Below, in pieces: positions 1 to 11,850 of a DNA stretch of 64,000 bases. A program made the translations under genes and the position numbers. This DNA comes from Chloranthus sessilifolius (lineage: Eukaryota > Streptophyta > Magnoliopsida > Chloranthales > Chloranthaceae): contig CM037596.1 of assembly GCA_021018995.1 (NCBI GenBank), positions 70,764,867-70,828,866 of the forward strand, given 5' to 3'. The notes beneath the pieces were generated by a model. It made no database searches, had not been told where the DNA came from, and saw only the letters and a program-made list of their open reading frames with translations. Each line of letters begins with the position of its first letter. Within the stretch, counting starts at the first letter, position 1.

Positions 1-1
1 T

Positions 2-757
2 GGTATACCGGTCAGTATCGTATCCGATAGAGACCCAATGTACACATCTCAGTTTTGGCAACGATTTCAAGAAGGAATGGGCTCTAGGCTCGATTATAGT
101 ACAACATTCCATCCTCAGACCGATGGGCAGACTGAGAGGGTGAATCAGATTATAGAAGATATGTTACGTGCTTGCATGTTGGATTTTCAGGGGTCATGGG
201 ACCAACATTTACCGCTGATCGAGTTCGCCTACAATAACAGTTACCAGGCTAGCATCGGCATGGCACCCTACGAAGCTTTGTATGGACGACTGCAGTCTCC
301 GCTTAATTGGGAAGAAGTGGGTGAGAAACTCATTTTAGGTCCAGATCGTGGAGAATACAACCGAGACACGATTCGGTTAATCCGTGAGAGACTACGCATT
401 GCTCAAAGTCGTCAGAAGAGCTACGCTGATCTGAAAAGAAACCATGTTGAGTTTAAGGTGGGAGATAACGTATTTGTCAAAATCTCTCCTACAAAAGGCG
501 TGATGCATTTTGGGAAGCGTGGGAAGCTGAGTCCGCGCTATGTTGGACCTTTCGAGGTATTGGGCCGAGTCGGCGAGGTTGCCTATCGAGTAGCCTTGCC
601 ACCGCAGCTATCGGAAATGCACAACGTGTTTCATGTGTCCATGTTACGAAGATATGTTAAGGACCCGACACACGTATTGGACTACCAGCCCATTGAGCTC
701 CAAGAAGACCTATCCTTGGTTGAGGAACCGATACGAATCTTGGATCGTAAAGAATAA
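2..757 (+). pseudogene. Ty3/gypsy pol 3' end: integrase core and C-terminus (partial)
   Basis: Integrase part of a Tekay/Del-like gypsy polyprotein, entering from the left edge in frame 2. The frame reads GIPVSIVSDRDPMYTSQFW, then HPQTDGQTERVNQ with the third catalytic acidic residue (E of TERVN), then the IN C-terminal GPFEVLGRVGEVAYRVALP and HNVFHVSMLRRYV. At 755-757 a TAA interrupts DRKE. The paralogue at 61259-61447 reads on through DRKEQVLRTK, so this stop replaces a Gln codon. Past it the frame continues to about 856 with a chromodomain-like tail (KWRNHSSEEATWEREAEIRE). A codon is also lost near 288-296, where the paralogue has GRQCRS. A dead pol gene, known only in part because the window starts inside it. 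Confidence 0.9.
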
Positions 758-1510
758 ATCTTACGGACAAAGAGCATTCCCTTAGTACTCGTGAAGTGGC
801 GAAACCATTCTTCAGAGGAAGCCACATGGGAGCGTGAAGCGGAGATTCGCGAGTAATTTTCACAACTTTTCGAGTGAAGGTATATTGTAAACTATAGTTA
901 TGTAAGAAAACCATACGTACCTTTAAATTCTTGAATTTGCTTCTTTAAAAAAAAAAAAAAAAAAAAGGGGGAGAATTTCTTCAAAATCTTCAATGTTAAA
1001 TTGGTTCATAACATCGATGCTTTACATATATATCTATAACGATCACTCAATAAAATCTTAAATGTCATATTTATTCATTCTCGGTTAGAACCGTATGTCT
1101 ATTGGAACCCGTGTCATCAGTTAGAACATGTTACCAGGCACGTGATCAAGCTTTTGAATAAGTGTTCGATTCTGACATCTGAAATTTAAGCTCAAATAAT
1201 TACCAAAAGGGTGAGGTAGGTGTGTGTGCTAGGTCTGTGTCACGGTGAAGTATATTTCCAGGCACGTGACACTTGGGAAGGTATGCATCCATGTACGGAT
1301 GCAATCCTCTATGGCAGTATGGGATGCCACAAGCAGTACATCCAGGTTACTACGGATCCCGACCCTTGAAAGCGTGCTTAGTGAAGCCTACCGCATCGCG
1401 ACCAAAGTTCTTTGACTTTAGACTGTTTCGATTTTGCTTTATACTGGTGTTAGGATAAGGACTTACCGCAGTTCGGTTTAGCTATCCGTACATTTTCGAG
1501 GACGAAAATT
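758..1510 (+). other. 3' non-coding region of the gypsy element
   Basis: Continues the broken integrase tail to about 856, then non-coding sequence up to the polypurine tract. An A-run with a G-rich end lies at about 943-971. No separate gene is seen; short open frames here have no recognisable domain. Confidence 0.6.
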
Positions 1511-1526
1511 CCTAAGGAGGGTAGAA
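1511..1526 (+). other. Polypurine tract of the gypsy element
   Basis: CTAAGGAGGGTAGAA directly precedes the LTR start. It follows the TTTTCGAGGACGAAAATT block typical of Tekay/Del elements just before the 3' LTR. Confidence 0.75.
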
Positions 1527-3878
1527 TGTAAAGACCCGTATTTTGAAGCCGAGTTAGACTGACCCTGTGTGTGTATTCGGCTCGGCAACCGACGTCACCA
1601 TTTGTTTTGGATTTTTATCAAGATGTGCACCGACCTCGGTGTAGCCGCTCAACACCGGACTTGAGTTTTAAAATTAGAAGTGTATAATACATAAGATGTG
1701 TGTATGTGTTTTACTTTGTGAGCAATCCTATTATAAGAAGGAATTGCATTCCCGTATTATACTAGGTTTTGTTAAGAGAGGATAGTTACCCAACCGTGTG
1801 AAACTCCGTCTTCTCTCTTCTTCAATCATCGTAGGAGATCGGTTTAGAAAACCTCCTTCTCTAGAACCCTCTTTGTTGAAAGCACTTAAACCTTAGAAAG
1901 AACTTGAATCAACCTTGGATTCGTAGTTGGCTATTGGGAGAGGTTGAGATCATTGGGGGCGTGTTGGAGTTGTCTCTGTGAACTCGTGGGATCGATCGCG
2001 GCGCGAATCGTTGAGGAAACCCGTCGGTTTCGTTCCGAAGCTCCATTCGCGTGACTCATTTCTAATCTAGGAATCCTTAGATTAAAGGTACGTTTTAATT
2101 AAACTTTTTGATTAAATCATTAGATTAGCCATGGGTTTTGCTTTGGGATGTATGGGTTTTGATTCGGGTGAAAACCAGCGAAATCGCGTCGCTGTAGCTC
2201 GCTCGAACGAGCTATTATCATCGCTCGAGCGAGGTATCACCGAACTCCGATATTGCCTTAGTATTTTAGTCATAACGTTTTATCCCGAACTCCGATTGAG
2301 ACGATTCATTTTGCGTTAGAAAGCTAATAGAAAAATCTACAACTTTTATGTTTTGACCAACTCATGGATCAATCGACTTGATGGTCAAAAATATATGAGA
2401 ATGTTACGTCAAATCGCTCGAGCGAGCTATTATCATCGCTCGAGCGAGGTATTGTCGAACTTCGACATTGCCTTGGTATTTTAGTCATACCATTTTGTCC
2501 CGAACTCCGATTGAGACGATTCTTTTTGCGTTGGAAAGCTAATAGAAAAATCTACAACTTTTATGTTTTGACCAACTTATGGATCAATCGTCTTGATAGT
2601 CAAACATATATAAGAATGTTACGTCAAATTCTAGGATTGGCGCAACTTGCCTGTTTTGACTTGTTTTTGAGGAAACGCTTAAATAGGTCTATATTATTAG
2701 TAATTAGAGTTTATCTTAATGCATGAACGTATATTGTGATATAGATTGAGGGCGAGAGGCCATCAATAGGACCTTGCTTGACTTCGCATAACTCCGAGTT
2801 TTAGGTAGGAGAATCTCATCTTTACAGTATTTTATTTTAATTCGTATGGATATTTTGAATTAAAATCTTTAAACTTGCATATGCCATTGAAATCACATCT
2901 GTAAACTGAAATTGATATGAATGACTGAAAATCTAAATCTACCTGAATCTCAAACTCAATCGCTTAAGCTCAAAATCTAAAATCAAGAACTGAACTATGT
3001 ATAAGAGACTTGCATCCGATTTATATTAGTATCTGATTTGTTTTATGATTGACTGAACGACCCTCAAAAATTCTGAACAATTTCTCGCACAAGTTTCTCA
3101 TTACGTAGGGGCTTGTTGCATCCTCGAAAAAGGGTTCATGAACGAATGGTAGGTAGGGGTTCCATCGGCTATATTCCCGCTCTCGAGATATAGTTTACTG
3201 GAGGTATTTTAAGTTGAGGATTAAGTCATGAATTCGAACTTTGCATATAGAAGTTAGAGAAACTAAGACACCAAACACCGATTCGTTTCTTGAAACTGTT
3301 TCACACATTTAGAAATAAATCTTACATATGATTTCGCACCTAAATTCGCTTTATTATCTGCTTATATGTTTGACAAGCTATATTCGATATTTGTTTTGAA
3401 ACCATATTAGTTAAAGTAAAATGCCGAGATGTCTTTCTTCATCGAAGCTTTGTTGGTTAGCTCACTCGACTATACGTCACCAGTTCGTGTATTGACGCGG
3501 GCTATTCGTATGTGAGACTGATCCTGACTACGTGCCTGAGGAAGAGCTTGAGGTTCCTCCTGAGGAGTTTTTCTCAGTATAGAACTTACTGATTTTCTTA
3601 TTTGTGGTGAGAGTTAGACTAGAATTTGTGGGCTCATTTTAGTTGGATACCATAGTTTTATATTTGACGTTGATTTCTGTTATGAGCCATGTTTCGATGA
3701 TGGTCGGCCATCATCGGTGGTTCTTTACTTTTAATTGCTTCCGCATTTATTTTAGCTATGGATATTTATTACGCTTTACTCTGATATGTGCCCTGTTTGT
3801 CCGGCTTATTGTTTATTCGATAGGTTGGCGAACCAGCCTTTCCTATACCTGAGAGATTGGAAAAGTCGGGTCGTCACA
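1527..3878 (+). mobile_element. 3' LTR of Tekay-like gypsy element (2352 bp)
   Basis: Begins TGTAAAGACCCG directly after the polypurine tract and ends CGGGTCGTCACA. The two ends form an imperfect inverted repeat (TGT..GACCCG / CGGGTC..ACA), as expected for LTR termini. The 5' part contains a 215-bp tandem duplication with CGCTCGAGCGAG palindromes. The flanking 5 bp on the right is GTCAC; the left partner lies outside the window, so the target duplication cannot be checked. The right boundary rests on the terminal inverted repeat only. Confidence 0.7.
2199..2628 (+). repeat. 215-bp tandem duplication inside the LTR, with CGCTCGAGCGAG palindromes
   Basis: Two head-to-tail units start at 2199 and 2414. 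Each begins with a pair of TCGCTCGAGCGAG-type palindromes (the first is TCGCTCGAACGAG) separated by CTATTATCA. Each then repeats a stretch including CCCGAACTCCGATTGAGACG and ends near GTTACGTCAAA. Confidence 0.85.
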
Positions 3879-4362
3879 GTCACAGATTCTGAGATAGCGG
3901 TTGCATCTGGGGACGTCAATCCCGAGGACTCGAATTACGTTCCGGTGGAGGAGCCTGATGCCCCTCCTGGGAAGTTCTTTTAGAAGACCCTCTGTGTACT
4001 TTGATAGTTATTTTGAGAGAGATTATAAGACTTGGTATGTCCAACCATTGTTTTGGGATAATGCAATCATATGAAATATTCTTTTGTTGAACCATCTGAG
4101 GTGACCGTTGTTACGTCACGGATGATTTGGGTTGGTTCTTTTGCCCATGCAGCGGCATGGGATTAGAACTATTTTTTGGATTATATATTTTTAGCATTAA
4201 ATTATAGAAATGGAGATTTAGTCTAGCATATGTTCTTTTGGTACATGCTTTACTCGATGGTTGTGTGAATATACCAAGTGTTCCGCGTATGAAATTGGGG
4301 CACTGCCTCAAGGGTTGTGCCGATGGCATGGGTTTCAGGGTGTCGAAATCCGGGCTGTCACA
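3879..4362 (+). mobile_element. 3' tail of another gypsy LTR (truncated)
   Basis: Ends GATGGCATGGGTTTCAGG then GTGTCGAAATCCGGGCTGTCACA. In reverse complement this closely matches the start of the LTR at 13705 and resembles that at 56005, so it is the end of a related LTR in + orientation. Its upstream part was probably displaced by insertion of the element ending at 3878. Confidence 0.65.
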
Positions 4363-4710
4363 CGTCACTTCAAAATAGATGTCGATGTGTAGGTTTCTAG
4401 GTTAGGGTAGTTGGAAAGTGGTAGTCTTGAATGTGAAATTTGTTTGTTTCCCTTATGAATTTAATGGGCTCGAATTCTAATGTAATCGATAAGATCGATC
4501 ACTGGAGCAGCTTATTTCCTAGAGTTATCATTTATAATTCTATAGAACAAAAGTGAGACTCATTGACGCTTCAAATCGTACTCACTATGATTTAACCCTA
4601 CGAATCACCAGAAATCATACTTCATACGCTTTTAAGTGATTATGGCCTAAAAGAGACTTTTACGATTGACTGGACTTTTACATACAGTAAATCGTAGAAT
4701 ACTCTTTGTC

Positions 4711-4743
<33 letters not shown>

Positions 4744-4794
4744 TACAGGCGTTTACTACGGGTGAGTCTGTAGCTCGATGATTTCTAAAAGGAA
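4363..4794. other. Non-coding stretch with a short TA microsatellite
   Basis: No gene recognised. A (TA)n run lies at about 4718-4742. It lies between the LTR tail and the minus-strand gag remnant and is probably the degraded downstream part of that gag element. Confidence 0.4.
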
Positions 4795-5927
4795 TTAATT
4801 GAAAACAGAGGGAGTTGATGTGCCACCCATAGAGATACATCCTCTAGACGTACCAACTGCATGTGAAGGTAATACGTTACTCTCTCCTCCCAAAAGGGTT
4901 AGCTGCTCAATTTGAGTTTCCAACATTTCGATAGATTGTCGTAGGTGATTGAGTAACTTTGTCTGGATGTAGCTATATTGCACCCAGCTGTCTGCTATTT
5001 GCAACAGGGCATCCTCATTAGCAATGCGGTAATGGGCCCTTGTGGGATAAGGAGGAACAGTTGGAGATTGGGAGACTGAGTGAGTTGGGCAATGGTTAGG
5101 ACCACAGGCTTCTCCTTGTTGAGATGTTGTGTGTGATTTTGTACCCACCAGAGATTGAATTTTTTTTTTCCAAAGCTTCAGCTTCTGAAAACTTTTCATC
5201 ATTATCTTTAATTTATATAATTTTCCTTGCTTAGGAAATACACTTGTTAAAGGCTCTGAGTCAATCTCACCCGATGCGTGATTTTGCACCAGTTCCTCGC
5301 TAAGGGTCTCAAAGAGTTCCCATGCTTCTTCTGCTGTTAAATTTCGAAACATACCACCACTGGCAACATCAATCCTATGCCAATTTGCATTGTTAAGACT
5401 TTCATAAAAAATGAGCACTAAGTGCCAGCGCGTAATCCCATGGTGAGGACACTTGTACAGAAGATCCTTGAAACAATTCCAACATTTTTTAAAAGATTCG
5501 TCCGAAAATTGTAGGAACGCTATGATCAGATGCTGGATTTTATTCGTTGTACTGATTGGAAAGAATTTCATATGGAACATGGGTTCCAATCCTTCCCAAT
5601 TAGGGATCAAATTATGGGGAAAGAGTTTATCCACTGCTTTGCTTCATCTCTAAGGGAATATGCAAATAGCTTCAACCGAGTGGATTCTTCCATCAGGTTC
5701 TTAATTCGAATGACAGTGCATATTCTTACGAATTTATTTAAATGCAGATAGGGATCTTTATCCATTGACCCACGAAAAGTCGGAAGTGTTTGAAGTATAT
5801 TGGGTGTAATTTCAAAAGTCCTATTACCGGTTGCAAGGTATATTTGAATACACGGGGGAGGTGTAAGAGGTGTCAATGCATAATGTTCCCCCATGATTTT
5901 AGCCATATATTGATTTCTTCCTGCCAT
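4795..5927 (-). pseudogene. Gypsy gag remnant (Athila/Tat-like)
   Basis: Two overlapping minus frames together read as one gag gene with a frameshift around 5610-5630. The first frame (5927 to 5607) contains TFRGSMDKDPYLHLNKFV and LFAYSLRDEAKQWINSFP. This is the pattern of the capsid domain of plant gypsy gag (G.dP..Hl..F, lr.FpfSL...A..Wl). The second (5634 to 4795) continues with TAEEAWELFETLSE and ends with a poor zinc-knuckle-like CGPNHCP. It lies about 280 bp downstream (in minus orientation) of a primer site at 6206-6223. No protease or reverse transcriptase follows; the element is cut off toward 4363. The start at 5927 is the first Met of the frame. Confidence 0.7.
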
Positions 5928-6205
5928 ACTGAGATCACAGCAAGGTGGCTAAAAAATAATTATTATAAATATCTATTTGAATTTTAATTTTATCTAATTT
6001 TTATTCTAGAAGGCAGGGAGAGAAACAAATTTGAGCTTTTAAATTTCATGGCCGGCAGAAGTTGAAAACTTTTAATTTACTGCTCCGAATAAACCTACGA
6101 AAGATTAAGTAGTGATCAAAGAAAGTTAAAATATAAAAAAATATAAAAAAAGAAAGATAAATATTTATTTCTAAAATGAAAATATACAAAGATAATGATA
6201 AAATT

Positions 6206-6223
6206 TTCCCGGCAGCAGCGCCA
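6206..6223 (-). other. Candidate primer binding site of the gag remnant element
   Basis: On the minus strand TGGCGCTGCTGCCGGGAA lies 6 bp from a CA dinucleotide at 6230-6231. It resembles the TGGCGCCGTTGCCGGGG primer site of plant Athila-type elements, matched to a tRNA other than initiator Met (tRNA-Asp by memory). Confidence 0.65.
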
Positions 6224-6229
6224 AAAATT

Positions 6230-7367
6230 TGATCGACTTATTATGTATGTCTAATTAAGTCTTAACCTATTGCAAACGCACGATAAAAATTGTAGAGCTA
6301 GTATAAGATCGCTCTATATATATATATATATTTCTATTTTAAAGTTATATTTATCTTTTAAGGTTCTAAACAACTTGAGAAATATGAATAAAAGAATGGT
6401 TTCTTAATCTAAAGTGCATAAAATAAATCATAATCCTCCTTTAGTTTGAGGTCATCAATCTCAATCTTCAGCCATCGGATATTTATAAAAATAAACAGTA
6501 TCGTTACACAGTATTTCACTTTTCTAGAATTTGGGTGTCAATCAAAAACTAAACTTCCTTAACACAGATTTAATCTAATCAACAATTTAATAAAATATGG
6601 GCGTCAATCACACTCTAGAAAATTGAAGATGGAAAAGTAAAAATCGTTACACTAATCTCCAAATTCCAACCTGAGTCGTCAATTCAAATTAAAACTTGAA
6701 GTTGTTCACAAAGCATGTAAATAAAGAAAAAAAAATCTAAACTAGAAAGCAAACAAATATATCTTTCACCCCTCAGCCACAGTCGTCAATTACTTCTGAG
6801 AAATTAGGATATTTACAGTAATCTTCAGCACCTAATAGCAATCATCAATTGCCTTTGAGAAACCTCTGATATCTAATCTACTATAACTATTTTACACTGC
6901 TGATCGAAAGAAAATCCAACCTCGATTGTTAATTGATGCTGGAATTCTTCGATGCTTATTCCTACACTGGGCTCTCTTATTTATAGATCATAAGGAGTCG
7001 GATTATAAAGACTTCTAATTCTAATAAAGGAAACTACTAAAACTAAAAGATTCCTAATATAACTCTAATTCCTAATTTTATTCTTCCTTGCTTTCAATAG
7101 TTGATGTGCTTTTGGATTGTTCTCCTTTATTTCAGCAACCGAGATTTCCTAAGAACTTATCTTCCTCAATCTTCTCAGATTTGTGATTCATCAAACTTCT
7201 AATTTTGGATATCTTCTAATTTTATTTTTGGTGGTGATAATCTTCACTACGTGATCAGTAGCAACAACAATAGTAAGAAAGTTTCTTTTCTAGATAATCG
7301 CAAATCACGATTTTCTTTTTCATTCTTCATTTTTTCTAGAAAATCGCAAATCACAATTTTCTTTTTC
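6230..7367 (-). mobile_element. Part of the 5' LTR of the gag remnant element
   Basis: Starts with TGATCGAC on + (LTR end in minus orientation) immediately beyond the primer site. The sequence is AT-rich and non-coding, with a TA run near 6313-6331. It is interrupted at 7367 by the 12.2-kb element; after removal of that element it should continue from 19611. Its other end is not certain; a TGATCA at 19901-19906 is one candidate. Confidence 0.5.
7363..7367. repeat. Target site duplication TTTTC (left copy)
   Basis: Identical TTTTC at 19606-19610 on the other side of the element; 5 bp is the usual length for LTR retrotransposons. Confidence 0.85.
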
Positions 7368-8235
7368 TGTGACAGCCCGGATTTTCCCAACCTAAAATTT
7401 TAAGATTGTTTTTTTTTTTCCTTAACTTTACACTAAAACCAAATGAAAAAACTTGAACCGCCATATCGTAGATCACAATCTGATACAGAATACTTGGTTC
7501 ATCCATATGTAGATGGAAATCAAAGCAAAGTTATATATGTATCATGAATAAAAACTCCAATTCTAATACCTAATATATATAGAACAAACAAACACTAGTG
7601 ATGACCAACCATCACCAACAGTAGTGTACCATGCATGTATAATGGCACGAACATACTAGGCCCGAACTTACCAAAGTTCACGATGCGCTAAATCTACAAT
7701 CCCGAAACATAGTAGAAATCCTTATGCGGAAGCTCCTTTTCTTCAAGTATGCAGTTTGGGCCCTCCTCAAACCTACACCTGTGACGTATAATCGAGGTGA
7801 GCTAACATCTAAGCTCAGTGGAGAAAACTAATATCAATATACATCTCATCACATGCATAGATTCAAGGAAAAGACCAAAATATTTTCTTATCAAAACTAA
7901 AACTGATTTCACAGGCATTTCTTATCAAAATTGAAACTGAGTTTAAAGGCATTTTCTTAAGAAAATAGAAACTGATTTCAAAGGCAAACTGACTTCGAAG
8001 ACGTTATCTTATCAAAGCCGAAACTAACTTTAAAGACATGTTTTTAACAAAATCAAAACTGATCTCTTATATAAAGCATATTTCTTATCTTTGATTTACT
8101 GAGTTCGAATCACATTCTCTCACACCTCATATGTTTCTTACGTTACTTCTGCATTTACACATTCACTTACATGTCTTATACATTCTTACTTAGCTTACTT
8201 ATATGTTTCACACTTTCTTACTTAGCTTACACGGT

Positions 8236-8500
8236 TAGATTCACGGATATCCCGCCGTGCCGGTTCCATTCACGGAGACTGTCGTGCCAATTCGATTCAC
8301 ACTCCTTGCATAGCTTATGCATTGTCACATAGTTTACACAGTTTGATTCACGAATATCCTGTCGTGCCGATTCGATTCATGGATTTAACTGCCATGCCGG
8401 TTCGATTCACGGTTAGCCGCCGTGCCGATTAGATTCATGGGTTTAACCACCATGCCGGTTTGATTCACGATTAGCCGCCGTGCCAGTTCGATTTCGCCCT
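8236..8500. repeat. Minisatellite in LTR: CACGG..CCGCCGTGCCGGTTCGATT units
   Basis: About eight degenerate units of roughly 30 bp, each a CACGG / CCGTG dyad (GGATATCCCGCCGTGCCGG or GGTTAGCCGCCGTGCCGG) followed by TTCGATTC. The matching array in the other LTR is at about 16702-16995. Confidence 0.8.
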
Positions 8501-9621
8501 AACGGCCCACAAGGTATCGTGTAATCCGCCCATAGTGGTCCATATTTTACTTATAATCAGCCCATATCAGTCCACAGTACTCTTGCAATCCGCCTAATAG
8601 CGGTCCACTTAAATTTATTTAACTTATAGTTCGATTAGGATTCAAATTTATATACACATCCGATTTGAATTCAATTTAAAGTTTACATTTGCTTCAAATT
8701 TAACTTCAGGTCTCGATTCAAAGCCTATAAAACTCACACACACGATGTTCAAAAATAAAATTCTTTACCTGATCTGTGAAGGCTAAAATATGATGTTCAA
8801 AATAAAAATCATTACTTGATTTGACATTTCAATAAATGCCCAAAACAAACAAATGTGTCAAAGATTCGATAATTAAAGCTTTTGAGTATTGCAAACATAG
8901 AAAATATTCAATCACATAATAACTTTCAGAAATCTAAGGTTTCTATTGCAAAGAATTTAAATACTAATTCATGTTCAAATCAAAAGATATCACATTTCAT
9001 TCGATCATATCAAGCATCTATGAATTTAAATAAAAAATGCAAGTGCGTATAGAATTTTCCCCACCTTAGACTCGAAGTTGCGCGAAGCCAAGCTAAGCCC
9101 TATCAATGGATTCCCGCTCTCAATCTATATCACAAACAGATGATGATGTATCGAAGATCAACATGAATCACAAATAACTTAGACATATTTAAGTATTTTC
9201 TCAAAACCGAGGTTGGAACAGGGCAATTTCATGCTAACTTAGAAATTGATGTAACTTCCTCCTAAATTTTGATTTTTAAAACTTTAGATTCACAAAATAG
9301 TTAAAATACAAAAATTATAGGCTATATTGTTCTCTTTCTAACTCCTTAAAAATCACATCAATCGGAGTTCGGAGTAAAACGTTATCGCCAAAATACCGAA
9401 GTTGTGTCGGCATTTCAGTCAAAACGTGTTAACTCGGAACTTGACCCAACGTCCAACAAACTTTCTACCTTTAAAAATTTGGATTCAAGAGTTTGTCAAG
9501 AAATGAAAGTAGTAGGTCTTGATGTCTTCTTTCCAACACAATAAGAATCATATAATTCTGAGTTCGGGATAGAAAGTTACGGTTAAAATACCGATACAGT
9601 ATCAGCCAACTCTGTCAGGTT

Positions 9622-9790
9622 CGATCGATCGAATTTTATTTCGGTTGATCGAATTTCAGTTCGATTGATCGAATTTCAATTAGGTTGATCGAGATTTCAG
9701 TTCGATTGATCGAAATTTCAAAAAAATCACATTTCATCATCTCTTGTCAATTTCGATCGATCGAATTCAATTTCGATCGATCGAAAATTG
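9622..9790. repeat. Palindrome array (TTCGATCGATCGAA type) in LTR
   Basis: About seven copies of TCGATYGATCGAA-type words separated by short T/A-rich spacers. The equivalent array in the other LTR is at about 18203-18415 and has more copies. Confidence 0.8.
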
Positions 9791-10983
9791 ACAGATTTCA
9801 CCATTTTTGATGGTTTATGTTTCAAAACTCATTTTCTTTCAAATCATAACTCATTTCTTCCCATTCTTCACCCATAAACATAAATCAAATTAATTCTAAG
9901 CAATTTAAATTAAATCTTACCTTTTAATTCATGCGAGCAACACCTATTGCATTCAAAATCAACGGATTTGGCGTGAAACCCTCATTTCTTCTCGATGGTT
10001 CGAAACTCTCTTTTCCTTCCAATCGTACGGGCATGGATTGAATCCTCTCAATGCACACAATAAATCAAAGCTTTTTTGAGCAAGGAAGAAGGATCCTTAA
10101 TCAAGATCAATGGAGGTTAGGTTTTCTAAAATAAAAAGAGAGTTTTGAACGATGGTTTCTCTCATGCTCACAATCGCAAGAGCTACCGGAAACTACGATG
10201 CTCCTTGCGATGAAAACGAAGTGGCTTGCAGAGGAATCTCCCGGTTGGGTCTCACGAGAGGGTTGAGAAGAATCTCTCTCTTTCTCTTCTTTCTTTTCTC
10301 TCAACTTTGCAAGGAAAATGAAAACCCATGGGTGGGGTTTCTCTTTATCCTATGGGTTGGGTTTGGTATTAGACACACACCGTGAGTCAGTACATGGGTT
10401 TTCTATCAAGGCCAAAAATGGTCAAATCTTCACTTGTCACTAAATCTTTTTATCGACGATGGACTCACGGATTAACGTGTAAGAATTTTGATTCGGTACC
10501 TACACTATTCAAACCACATGCATTTCTCTAATTTATTTATTTCAAACACTCATCCACTTAAAAGAGCATTGGTTCCAGTGTGACTCTAGTACACACAATT
10601 TGGGTATTTACGACTTCCTCAAAGGTTCTAGTTAAGGCCCAAAGTCGGCTCAAATAGTTAGTCCAATCAATCAGCTCAAAGTAATCGGCCCAATTAGTCA
10701 AATAAATTGTTTAACCATTACTAAACTTTCATTCTCTCTCTAGAACCAAAATTATAAGAGAAATAAATTCTCTTACCTTTATTTTCATTTATAACCAACC
10801 TAAACTTAGGTGTTAAGCCAATACGTCGTAGTTAGATGTATACAATTCATCCAAAGGTCCACATGCAAATTTAAATCAATCTATTTCATTTAAGACTTAA
10901 CCAAACAAACTTAATTATTTTCACCAGTCGAGCACGCACACTGAGGCATACTGTTCAAAGATCAAAATTTTTGGGATGTTACA

Positions 10984-11850
10984 TTCTTCCCACCTTAAAG
11001 AATTTTCATCCTCGAAAATTGGCATATTCTTAGTCGAAGAGATATGGATACTTATTAGTCATAAATAAGAGTAATCTCACTCTCCCTAAGAGTCAATGCT
11101 TTTCCAAAGTCAACGATTCAATGTCAACGCAATTAGTTAGGGTTATTACATTCTCCCCTCCTTAATGGAATTTTCGTCCTCGAAAATTCAGTACGTAGCA
11201 TTCGCATTCACGACATAACATCTATGCTAAAGCAAAGTCGCACCTCCCAAGAAAACAACTAATGAGACCCCAAACCTTTAACTAAATTTAAAATTCAATA
11301 ATTTATTCAAAACTAACACGAGCGAATATACCATGATGCACTAGGGTTGCTGAATATTCCTCATACAAAACACACACCGATAGCATTCATCCATAATTTA
11401 CAACCATTAAAATATGACTACCACACCCACAACCACAATTGTCCATATAGTGGATTAAACCATTCTATAACGTACTCATTCCATAATCATAGAGTCTGTT
11501 TAAAGCATTACCCTGAAAGAAGTTCATTACAATTTAAGTTACAACCATAATCCTATAATTATTTCTCATTTGCCATGTGCATCATTAAGCAACAATCATG
11601 GATGGACCAAGCTAACAAAAATTAAAACCATCAATCTCCGAAACCAACTACCATTTCTAAAATATATTCAACCATCCACAAAAGAACCAAGGTAAATTTA
11701 CACTAAGCATCCTTAAATGATAAAACAACCATTCAATTAGAGTCAAAGATAAGGTTAATCTGTCATGATTCAATAGTTTTACAACATTCAAACCAATAAC
11801 TATGCTAATCCTCCAAAACCATAAAATATCACCAAACCAGGTCCTCCTCA
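10984..11850 (-). other. 3' untranslated part of the gag-only element, with purine tract
   Basis: Next to the 3' LTR the minus strand reads ATTCTTTAAGGTGGGAAGAA, a purine-rich tract after a TTTTCGAGGATGAAAA block like that of full gypsy elements. A second, similar CTCGAAAATT block lies at about 11155-11192 on + and may be a duplicated tract. No protease or RT motif is seen. Confidence 0.55.

Larger units (their letters stand above)
7368..10983 (-). repeat. 3' LTR of the gag-only element (3616 bp)
   Basis: In minus orientation it starts TGTAACATCCCAAAAATTTT and ends CCGGGCTGTCACA. It is collinear by eye over its whole length with 13364-19605 once the solo LTR there is removed. Notable inside: GGTTCGATTCACGG units at about 8236-8500, AATCCGCCCATAGCGGTCCA units at about 8520-8610, and GATCGATC palindromes at about 9622-9790. 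The open frames at 10107-10385 lie within the LTR, recur in the other copy and have no known domain. Confidence 0.88.

Noticed and set aside
943-971. Poly(A) tail of a processed pseudogene
   Set aside because: It lies within the gypsy element between pol and the 3' LTR; no retrocopied gene precedes it.
10107-10385. Small genes in both directions (65-77 aa)
   Set aside because: They lie within the LTR, recur with changes in the other LTR copy at 18700-19097 and have no domain.
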